Source of the DNA: CAUPWF01 sp963515125
Lineage (GTDB): Bacteria; Bacillota; Clostridia; Lachnospirales; Lachnospiraceae
Reading direction: 5' to 3'
Assembly: GCA_052116865.1 (NCBI GenBank)
Contig: JBQKKG010000008.1
Location: forward strand, 1 to 64,000
DNA length: 64,000 bases
Part shown: positions 7,818-15,168 of the stretch, one piece after another
Position numbering within the stretch: the first letter of the stretch is position 1
Layout of the letters: every line of letters begins with the position of its first letter
Program-made: the position numbers and the translations under genes
Notes under the pieces: generated by a model
Seen by the model: the letters and a program-made list of their open reading frames with translations, nothing else
Databases searched by the model: none
What the model was told of the DNA's origin: nothing

Positions 7818-8762
7818 TTATTTGTGGATACGAGTCCCTGTTTTACCATTAATTCCATCCTTGGCTTTTTCTAGTAATGTAATTAAAGCTTCACGTCCTT
7901 CTTTTGATTCTGCAAATTTAACTGCTGCCTGAACCTTTGGAAGCATAGATCCAGGTGCAAATTGTCCTTGGTCCATATATTTTTTTGCATCTGTGACTGA
8001 GATATCGCTTAACCAAGCTTGTTCTGGCTTTCCAAAATTGATGGCCACTTTCTCAACAGCGGTTAAAATAATAAGATAGTCGGCGTCTAATTCTTCGGCT
8101 AAGAGGCAGCTGGCAAAGTCCTTATCGATGACTGCACTTGCTCCTTTTAGGTGATTTCCATTTAAAGTAACTGGTATTCCACCACCACCGCAAGCAATGA
8201 CTAGTTGCCCATCTTCAACTAAAGAACGAATGGCCCGTAATTCGATAATTTCAGCAGGTTTTGGTGAAGCCACAACACGTCGGTAACCACGCCCCGCATC
8301 TTCTTTCATGATATAGTCGTATTTTTCAGCCGCTATGTTAGCCTGATCTTCTGTCATGAAGTGGCCAATTGGCTTGGATGGATTATCAAAAGCAGGGTCA
8401 TTGTCATTTACACGCATTTGAGTAATCATTGTAGTAACTGGAATATCTTCTATATGCCGATTTAACAATTCCTCTCGCAGGGCATTTTGCAAATCATATC
8501 CGATATAGGCCTGACTCATAGCAACACACACGGAAAGGGGAGTATTAGGTTGGTCAGGATTTTCACGAGAAAGCGCGCTCATCGCGTTGTTAATCATGCC
8601 AACCTGTGGACCATTACCATGTACGACGACGACTTCACAGCCCTCTTGCAGCAAATCTACAATAGCCTTAGAAGTTGTTTTAACAGCTTCCATTTGCTCT
8701 GGTAATGTATTTCCAAGTGCATTTCCCCCAAGGGCAATCACAATTCTTTTTTTCTTATCCAC
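7818..8762 (-). CDS. arcC: Carbamate kinase
   Basis: A 314-residue amino-acid-kinase-fold enzyme: IVIALGGNALGN at the N-terminus, VVHGNGPQVGMI, and IACGGGGIPV in the mid-region. It makes ATP from carbamoyl phosphate and ADP, releasing ammonia and CO2. It starts with GTG 8762 preceded by AAAGGAGGG. Position directly downstream of ygeW is the same logic as yqeA near ygeW in Escherichia coli: the carbamoyltransferase yields carbamoyl phosphate and this enzyme conserves the energy. Length is normal. Confidence 0.93.
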   Translation of the reverse strand: MDKKKRIVIALGGNALGNTLPEQMEAVKTTSKAIVDLLQEGCEVVVVHGNGPQVGMINNAMSALSRENPDQPNTPLSVCVAMSQAYIGYDLQNALREELLNRHIEDIPVTTMITQMRVNDNDPAFDNPSKPIGHFMTEDQANIAAEKYDYIMKEDAGRGYRRVVASPKPAEIIELRAIRSLVEDGQLVIACGGGGIPVTLNGNHLKGASAVIDKDFASCLLAEELDADYLIILTAVEKVAINFGKPEQAWLSDISVTDAKKYMDQGQFAPGSMLPKVQAAVKFAESKEGREALITLLEKAKDGINGKTGTRIHK

Positions 8763-8829
8763 GCGTTAACCCTCCTTTAGGTATAGGAAAGCTTCTAGGA
8801 GCATTTGGTGTATCTACATATTTAAGCAT
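8755..8829 (-). pseudogene. 24-codon ORF with strong RBS, likely ridA N-terminal fossil
   Basis: A 24-codon frame (ATG at 8829, stop at 8755) preceded by AAGGAGG on the minus strand. It reads MLKYVDTPNAPRSF and then runs into the carbamate kinase ribosome site. Its first 11 residues match the start of the intact RidA at 27469-27852 (MLKVVNTKNAP) at 8 positions. The rest of a RidA protein is absent. I read this as the surviving 5' end of a deleted ridA, which fits because RidA serves DpaL in this operon. A genuine small leader peptide coupling ygeW to carbamate kinase is the alternative. Confidence 0.5.
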
Positions 8830-8852
8830 AGTACTACCTCCTTAAGAATGAC

Positions 8853-10046
8853 CTATTCAAATACTCTAGGTGCTCCTTTTTCCTCTAGTTTTTTTAAGAT
8901 TTCTGTAGGATTTTCAAATTTTGCTAAGAAAATCATTGCAGCAATGATATATGGTTTGAAACTAGCTTCCTTGTAGAGTGGATCCCTATAACGATCAAAT
9001 ACCGAAGCATCCACTTCTCCTTCGTCACAACTTACGCCGCTGATGTCTGCTGGAAGACAATGCATGTAAAGTGCAGTGCCATCTTTGGTTGTAGCCATTA
9101 GATCTTCAGTACATGCCCAATCTTTATGAGTTGCGTTTTGAGCTAGTAATTCTTTTTCTAGTGCTTTGATTCCTTCCGTATCACCGTTGCCATAGAGTTC
9201 CGTACGTTTCTCCATAGCAGCAAAAGGAGCCCAACTCTTTGGATATACAATGTCAGCATCTTTAAAAGCTTCTGCCATATCATTTGTTTTTACAAAGGAA
9301 CCACCAGATTTTTCAGCATTTTTCTTTGCAACGTCTTCTACATCTTCAAATACTTCATAACCCTCCGGATGCGCTAGAACAACATCCATACCAAAGCGAG
9401 TCATTAAGCCGATAATCCCTTGAGGTACAGACAATGGTTTCCCATAAGAAGGGGAGTAAGCCCATGTCATGGCAAGTTTTTTGCCTTTCAAATTCTCTAC
9501 TCCGCCAAATTCATGAATGATATGTAACATATCCGCCATAGCCTGTGTAGGATGATCGATATCACATTGGAGATTTACCAGTGTTGGTTTTTGTTCCAAG
9601 ATACCATCCTTGTTGCCTTGTGTGACTGCATCAACCACTTCATGCATGTATTGATTACCTTTTCCGATATACATATCATCACGGATTCCAATAACATCTG
9701 CCATAAATGAAATCATGTTAGCGGTTTCTCGGACAGTTTCACCATGTGCTACTTGAGATTTTCCTTCATCCAAATCCTGTACCTCTAATCCCAATAGATT
9801 ACAGGCAGAAGCAAAAGAAAAGCGCGTACGTGTAGAGTTATCACGGAATAGAGAGATTCCCAAACCGCTTTCAAATACTTTCGTAGAAATATTATGCTCT
9901 CTCATGTAACGAAGGGCATCAGCAAGGGTAAATACTGCTGCAATCTCATCGTCAGATTTTTCCCATGTAAGGAAAAAATCATTATTATACATTTCTTTAA
10001 AATTTAATGCATTTAATTTATCAATATAAGTTTGTAATGTTTTCAT
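8853..10046 (-). CDS. ygeW: Knotted carbamoyltransferase YgeW
   Basis: A 397-residue aspartate/ornithine-carbamoyltransferase-fold protein of the YgeW family. Carbamoyl phosphate motif STRTR at 71-75, HPTQAMADM in the mid-region and MHCLPAD near the C-terminus. YgeW is linked to purine catabolism, where it is believed to work phosphorolytically on a ureido intermediate to give carbamoyl phosphate (allantoin-derived or 2,3-ureidopropionate-like substrates have been suggested; not proven). It lies between ygeY and carbamate kinase. AGGAGG precedes the start. Confidence 0.93.
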   Translation of the reverse strand: MKTLQTYIDKLNALNFKEMYNNDFFLTWEKSDDEIAAVFTLADALRYMREHNISTKVFESGLGISLFRDNSTRTRFSFASACNLLGLEVQDLDEGKSQVAHGETVRETANMISFMADVIGIRDDMYIGKGNQYMHEVVDAVTQGNKDGILEQKPTLVNLQCDIDHPTQAMADMLHIIHEFGGVENLKGKKLAMTWAYSPSYGKPLSVPQGIIGLMTRFGMDVVLAHPEGYEVFEDVEDVAKKNAEKSGGSFVKTNDMAEAFKDADIVYPKSWAPFAAMEKRTELYGNGDTEGIKALEKELLAQNATHKDWACTEDLMATTKDGTALYMHCLPADISGVSCDEGEVDASVFDRYRDPLYKEASFKPYIIAAMIFLAKFENPTEILKKLEEKGAPRVFE

Positions 10047-10168
10047 ATATAAATTAGCCTCCTAGTTCTTATTAAGGTTCACGGTTACTTGTTGTAGTTA
10101 TTGCTTATATCATAGAAGGAAGTGCATTAATTGGGGAAGGAACGCACTCGTTCAACCATAATCGTAAA

Positions 10169-11479
10169 TTATTTGAAGTACATCGTAGGTACGCCCGCAT
10201 AAACAGCAGCGCAAGTTACCAGATCCTGTTTCCAGGTTTTTTCGTTTGGAGCATGAGCTTGACTTTCCGCGCCAGGTCCAAATCCAATACAAGGAATACC
10301 ATTACGGCCCATGATGGATACCCCATTGGTTGAGAACGTCCACTTATCAGTAAGAGAGCGTGATTTTCTCATTCCTTCTGTTTCGGCAGCGCCGATACGA
10401 TGTTCTCCATATAAACCTTTGTAAGCATTTTCTAAAGCCTTTGTAACTATGTGATCATCTGGAATTACCCAAGTTGGGAAGTAACATTCAATTTCATAGA
10501 CAAGATCTGTGTAGGATGGACGATTATAGTGGTACATAGATACTGTTACATCAGTTCCATATTTTTGTACACTTGGTAAGGCGCGAATTTCATCTAAGCA
10601 ACTTTCCCACGTTTCTCCAGCAGTCATTCGACGATCCAAAGAGATAGAGCAAGAGTCAGCTACAGCGCAACGGCTTGGTGAAGTGAAAAAGATTTCAGAG
10701 GTAGTCACGGTACCACGACCAAGGAAGTTCGCTTCCTTCCATTCCGGGTTGTATTTTTCATCTAACATTTTAACAAGCCCTTTTATATCTGTTTCATCGT
10801 TCGCGTCATTTTCATTTAAGGCACGAATATCTTGCAAAATATCCGCCATTTTATAAATGGCATTATCACCACGTTCTGGTGCAGAACCATGACAAGAAAC
10901 ACCCTGTACGTCAACACGAATCTCCATACGTCCTCTTTGCCCTCTGTAAATACCACCATCGGTAGGTTCTGTTGATATTACAAATTCTGGGCGGACCTTA
11001 TCTTCATTAATAATGTATTGCCAGCAAAGACCGTCACAGTCTTCTTCCTGAACAGTGCCAGTCACCATGATTTTACAATCAACTGGAATAAGATTGAGAT
11101 CCTTCATGATCTTTGCACCATATACGGCAGATACAATTCCACCACATTGGTCAGAAACGCCACGCCCACCAATTTCAGTTTCCGTTTCATAGCCTTCATA
11201 AGGATCAAAATTCCAATTTGCTTTGTTTCCAATACCTACAGTATCAATATGCGCATCATATGCAATGATGCGGCTACCACTGCCCATATAGCCAATGACA
11301 TTTCCTTGTGGATCAATTTGCACTTCATCAAAGCCCACTTTCTTCATTTCAGTAGCAATTGTTTTGATATGTGCTTTTTCATCACAGCTTTCACCAGGGT
11401 TTTTTACAATCCCACGTAAGAATGCGGTCATATCTTTTTCATATCCTTGTGCAGCTTCTTTTACTTTATTAAAATCCAT
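10169..11479 (-). CDS. ygeY: YgeY-family selenium-metabolism-linked M20 hydrolase
   Basis: A 436-residue M20 metallopeptidase-fold enzyme. Metal and catalytic motifs: AYDAHIDTVGIG (about 70-81), GRGVSDQCGG, TVQEEDCDG (catalytic Glu), and ISTEPTDGGI. The family co-occurs with SDMH genes and hydrolyses an amide or ureido intermediate in purine breakdown; the exact substrate is not established from sequence. It is 71 nt downstream of dpaL and 122 nt upstream of ygeW. A second, shorter relative is at 42982. Confidence 0.9.
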   Translation of the reverse strand: MDFNKVKEAAQGYEKDMTAFLRGIVKNPGESCDEKAHIKTIATEMKKVGFDEVQIDPQGNVIGYMGSGSRIIAYDAHIDTVGIGNKANWNFDPYEGYETETEIGGRGVSDQCGGIVSAVYGAKIMKDLNLIPVDCKIMVTGTVQEEDCDGLCWQYIINEDKVRPEFVISTEPTDGGIYRGQRGRMEIRVDVQGVSCHGSAPERGDNAIYKMADILQDIRALNENDANDETDIKGLVKMLDEKYNPEWKEANFLGRGTVTTSEIFFTSPSRCAVADSCSISLDRRMTAGETWESCLDEIRALPSVQKYGTDVTVSMYHYNRPSYTDLVYEIECYFPTWVIPDDHIVTKALENAYKGLYGEHRIGAAETEGMRKSRSLTDKWTFSTNGVSIMGRNGIPCIGFGPGAESQAHAPNEKTWKQDLVTCAAVYAGVPTMYFK

Positions 11480-11550
11480 AATTATTCCTCCATATTTTAT
11501 GAATCACCAAATTTACTTAACTTCGAAAAATAGATTTGTTACAGTATGAA

Positions 11551-12759
11551 TTATAAAGAGTTCTGTCCTTCCCAAACAATCGATTGGTAACGTCCTGGAT
11601 CTGTATCACCTTCTGTTGAGAATAGCAATACATTAGATGTCTCATCTAATTTTAGTTGCTGACGAAGTTCTTTGTATTCATCATTTTTCATTAGGGTATA
11701 AAGCAATCCCATAGTAACGGCACCTGATTCACCTGCAGTAACAGGAACATCTCCTTTCATTGGAGCTGCAAGAACTCGCATTCCTTTTGCAGTTACCCAA
11801 TCTGGACAAGAGACAAAAGTATGTACATGATTTCTTAGTATATCCCATGAGATTGTACTTGGTTCGCCACATGCAAGACCATTCATAAGCGTTAGCATAT
11901 CACCACCGACGGTGCGTATTTCACCATCACCAGCAACAGCACCTTTATAAAGACAGGCTGCTACATCTGCTTCTACCACAACTACAGTAGGTTCGTTTCC
12001 GGCATAGCGGTTTGCAAAGTATCCTTGAACAGCACCTGCTAAAGACCCAACACCTGCTTGAATAAAAATATGTGTAGGGCGATCACAACCATATGCCGTC
12101 AACTGTTCATCAGCTTCAAATGCCATGGTGCCATATCCTTGCATAATCCAAGTTGGTATTTTCTCATATCCTTCCCAGGCAGTGTCTTGCACGATTACGC
12201 CGTTTTCTGTTGCAGCCGCCTGAGCAGATGCCTTACGCACACAATCATCATAGTTCAGATCTTCAATGGTAGCTCGTGCATGTTCATTGAGAATGTGATT
12301 CAAACGTGTCTGAGTAGTACCAATAGGCATATAGATGACACATTTTTGTTTTAATTTATTGGCGGCCCAAGCGACACCACGCCCATGATTGCCATCGGTT
12401 GCTGTGTAAAATGTAGCCTGACCAAATTCTTCTCTTAAGGCTTGAGAAGTTAATACGGAATAAGGTAGCTGTGAAATATCTTTTCCAGTTTTTTCGGCTA
12501 TATATTTTGCCATTGCATAAGAACCACCAAGTACTTTGAAGGCATTCAGTCCAAAGCGATAAGACTCATCTTTTACAAAGACATTTTTTACTCCTAAGTG
12601 AGTTGCCATTTGATCCAATTTGGCAAGTGGGGTTTTCTGGTATTGAGGGAAACTTTCATGGAATGCTCTTACCTTTTTTGCTTCTTCGGTAGAAAGCAGT
12701 GCTAAATTTTTATCGTTTGTTTTTGGTAGGGTATTGGTTACCCATTTGATAGCTTTCAC
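11551..12759 (-). CDS. dpaL: Diaminopropionate ammonia-lyase, copy 1
   Basis: A 402-residue fold-II PLP enzyme. The PLP lysine is Lys75 in LNAFKVLGGSYA, and the phosphate-binding segment is GVGSLAG. It splits 2,3-diaminopropionate into pyruvate and two ammonia through 2-aminoacrylate, and is the same gene as ygeX of E. coli. In purine degraders it provides the final carbon and nitrogen release. It heads the enzyme genes of the leftward operon, directly after the regulator at 12791. Copy 2 at 27896 has identical length and long identical blocks but differs at many synonymous sites. Confidence 0.94.
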   Translation of the reverse strand: MKAIKWVTNTLPKTNDKNLALLSTEEAKKVRAFHESFPQYQKTPLAKLDQMATHLGVKNVFVKDESYRFGLNAFKVLGGSYAMAKYIAEKTGKDISQLPYSVLTSQALREEFGQATFYTATDGNHGRGVAWAANKLKQKCVIYMPIGTTQTRLNHILNEHARATIEDLNYDDCVRKASAQAAATENGVIVQDTAWEGYEKIPTWIMQGYGTMAFEADEQLTAYGCDRPTHIFIQAGVGSLAGAVQGYFANRYAGNEPTVVVVEADVAACLYKGAVAGDGEIRTVGGDMLTLMNGLACGEPSTISWDILRNHVHTFVSCPDWVTAKGMRVLAAPMKGDVPVTAGESGAVTMGLLYTLMKNDEYKELRQQLKLDETSNVLLFSTEGDTDPGRYQSIVWEGQNSL

Positions 12760-12790
12760 GATGTATCCTCCTTGTTAAATTTATTGGGTA

Positions 12791-13423
12791 CTATTTGTTG
12801 GTGTCCATATAGCTATATAGTGTGAATTTTGATATTCCAAAATAAGAAGAAACTTTATCACCAGATTTGGTGATTAAAAAAGCACCGGCATCATTCAGGA
12901 ATTGAATAGCTGCCACCTTGTCATCTTTGCTCATGAGTGCAACAGGTTTGCCAATAAGGGCAACGGACTGTTCGATTAAGTCATCTAATAAGTCATTTAC
13001 ATTATGAGTGATTTTTTTTGGTTGCTTATCTTCTGTGGTATTGGTATCAATTAAAGAACGAAGAGCATTATCGATTGTAATTAAGCCAGTAATATCATAG
13101 TTTAATGAAAAAATGTAATGAATCTTATGATCGTCATCCCTAATATACATGGTACTTGATTTTAAGATACGACCATCATCTGTTTTTGTAAGATAGGAAA
13201 GTTGATCCTGTAATGAATCTGGATTCTTATGTAAAGATTTTATTACAATTGCGGAAGGGCCATCCCCGATTTTCCGGTCGCTTACGTGCCCATTTTCAAT
13301 ATAAACAATAGAACTTTCCAAGTCATCTTTCGTTAAATCGTGAATTACAATTTCACAGTTGAGCCCAAATTGGGTAGAAACCCCGTGTGCAAGTTGTGTT
13401 AATAAATCTAATGTGTTCTTCAT
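12791..13423 (-). CDS. YheO/DauR-type PAS-HTH transcriptional regulator
   Basis: A 210-residue regulator with an N-terminal YheO-like PAS domain (about 5-115; LTKDDLESSIVYIENGHVS, DDHKIHYIFSLNYD) and a C-terminal DauR-type helix-turn-helix (about 150-205; AIQFLNDAGAFLITKSGDK). The start at 13423 (GAAAGGACTT upstream) is preferred over one 16 codons earlier. DauR-like proteins control amino acid catabolism; here the gene leads the ygeX-ygeY-ygeW operon and is divergent from ssnA, so it probably senses a pathway intermediate and controls both directions. Confidence 0.8.
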   Translation of the reverse strand: MKNTLDLLTQLAHGVSTQFGLNCEIVIHDLTKDDLESSIVYIENGHVSDRKIGDGPSAIVIKSLHKNPDSLQDQLSYLTKTDDGRILKSSTMYIRDDDHKIHYIFSLNYDITGLITIDNALRSLIDTNTTEDKQPKKITHNVNDLLDDLIEQSVALIGKPVALMSKDDKVAAIQFLNDAGAFLITKSGDKVSSYFGISKFTLYSYMDTNK

Positions 13424-13474
13424 ATGTAATAAGTCCTTTCGCGAAATCTTTCCAGCAAGTAAATTGGCCAATTA

Positions 13475-13519
13475 TTTTGTGCTGAAAATGAATTATTATA
13501 GATTCATCATAGCACAAAA
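13475..13519. promoter_or_regulatory. Large palindrome in the divergent regulatory region
   Basis: TTTTGTGCT (13475-13483) and AGCACAAAA (13511-13519) are perfect inverted repeats, with an inner ATGAAT/ATTCAT pair (13488-13493, 13502-13507). It lies 52-96 bp ahead of the regulator start. Candidate operator for the YheO/DauR-type regulator, or a 5' UTR hairpin. The 13424-13795 gap otherwise holds AT-rich promoter DNA. Confidence 0.5.
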
Positions 13520-13584
13520 AAAATTAAATTCAATAGTTTTTCAAAAAAATTTTTAGGTAGTCAAAAAATTTTTGTATTTTATTC

Positions 13585-13613
13585 TTGATTTTTACTTTGT
13601 ATAGGGGTATTAT
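13585..13613 (+). promoter_or_regulatory. Candidate promoter for ssnA operon
   Basis: TTGATT (13585-13590), a 17-nt spacer and TATTAT (13608-13613). A further TATAAT at 13635-13640 lacks a good -35. The leader to the ssnA start would be about 175 nt. None of the recurrent attenuator hairpins is present here. Confidence 0.5.
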
Positions 13614-13795
13614 AAAATCATATAACAGTCATAGTATAATATGTATAATAATTAGAGGTAAAAAAATGTCATAATATACAATATGGTTAAAAGAAGCAAA
13701 GGCTTGGGGAAGGGCTTTTGGTGAAACTTGATGATTGCATTTTTGGAGAAACAATAGTTAAAACAACTAAAACCAGAGAAAGGACGGGAAGAGCA

Positions 13796-15130
13796 ATGTT
13801 GATTATTGGTAATGGTAGAATGATTACAAGAGATTTACTGAATCCGTTTTTAGAAGATGGTGCGGTAGCCATGGATGGAACAACGATCGTAGAAGTTGGA
13901 AATACAAAAGACATTAAAAAGACATATAAAGACGCAGAGTATGTGGATGCAAAAGGTGGGGTAATTATGCCGGCATTTATTAATACACATGAGCATATTT
14001 ACAGTGCGTTTGCAAGAGGATTAAGCATTCAAGGATATCATCCGAAAGGATTTTTGGACATTTTAGATGGAATGTGGTGGACAATCGATCGTCATTTAAC
14101 GCTGGAGCAAACCAGATTAAGTGCAATGGCAACTTATATGGATTCTATTAAGAATGGCGTGACTACAGTATTTGATCACCATGCAAGTTTTGGAGCAATT
14201 ACAGATTCACTTTTTAAGATTGAAGAAGCAGCAAAAGAAACAGGGGTGCGGACTTGTCTTTGTTATGAAGTATCTGATCGTGATGGCAAAGCAAAGGCAA
14301 AAGAGGCGGTTATGGAAAATGTAAATTTTATAACCCATGCACAAAAGGACAATAGTGACATGATTGCAGGAATGATGGGTATGCATGCCTCTTTCACAAT
14401 TTCTGATGAGACGATGGAACTTTGTGCGGCAAATAAACCGGAAGGGGTAGGATATCACATACATGTAGCAGAGGGAATAGAGGATTTACACCATTGTTTG
14501 CGTACACATAGTAAACGAATTATTGATCGGCTAATGGATTGTCAGGTACTTGGAGAAAAAACATTAGCAGCACATTGTATTTATATTAATCAGCATGAGA
14601 TAGAGTTACTAAAAGAAACGGATACCATGGTCGTACATAATCCTGAATCTAATATGGGAAACGCCTGTGGATGTCCACCTACGATGGCAATTTTCCAAGA
14701 AGGTGTCCTAACTGGACTTGGTACTGATGGCTATACCCATGATATGACCGAAAGTTATAAAGTGGCAAATATTTTACATAAACATCATCTTTGTGATGCC
14801 AATGCAGCTTGGGGTGAGGTTCCACAAATGCTTTTTGATGGAAATGCAAAAATTGCAAATCGCTATTTTAAAAAGCCATTGGGAGTATTAAAAGCAGGTG
14901 CAGCAGCCGATGTTATTGTGACGGACTATGTTCCATTAACACCTATGAATGCAGAAAATTTTAATAGTCATATTCTTTTTGGTATGGCAGGGAGAAGTGT
15001 AGTCACAACCGTGGGAAATGGAAGGGTGCTGATGAAAGATCGCAGACTTATTTCACTAGATGAAGAGAAGATCATGGCAGATTGTCGCAAGGCAGCGGCA
15101 GATTTAAGTGCATCAATTAATGGAAAATAG
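13796..15130 (+). CDS. ssnA: SsnA-type aminohydrolase (SDMH-associated)
   Basis: A 444-residue amidohydrolase. Zn motif NTHEHIYSAF, then HVAEGIED, AHCIYI and GTDGYTHD: all metal and catalytic positions are kept. Length and context fit the SsnA family of selenium-metabolism-associated aminohydrolases. The start is placed at 13796 (AGGACGGGA just upstream), because the 26 upstream in-frame codons do not look like the family N-terminus. It precedes ygfK with 38 nt between them and is probably a deaminase or ring-opening enzyme of purine degradation. Confidence 0.9.
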   Translation: MLIIGNGRMITRDLLNPFLEDGAVAMDGTTIVEVGNTKDIKKTYKDAEYVDAKGGVIMPAFINTHEHIYSAFARGLSIQGYHPKGFLDILDGMWWTIDRHLTLEQTRLSAMATYMDSIKNGVTTVFDHHASFGAITDSLFKIEEAAKETGVRTCLCYEVSDRDGKAKAKEAVMENVNFITHAQKDNSDMIAGMMGMHASFTISDETMELCAANKPEGVGYHIHVAEGIEDLHHCLRTHSKRIIDRLMDCQVLGEKTLAAHCIYINQHEIELLKETDTMVVHNPESNMGNACGCPPTMAIFQEGVLTGLGTDGYTHDMTESYKVANILHKHHLCDANAAWGEVPQMLFDGNAKIANRYFKKPLGVLKAGAAADVIVTDYVPLTPMNAENFNSHILFGMAGRSVVTTVGNGRVLMKDRRLISLDEEKIMADCRKAAADLSASINGK

Positions 15131-15168
15131 TGGCACTAGCAACGGAAAAAGATGGAGGGAATCATAAA

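Noticed and set aside
13718..13795. N-terminal extension of SsnA
   Set aside because: The 26 residues do not fit the family start and the AGGACGGGA site serves 13796.
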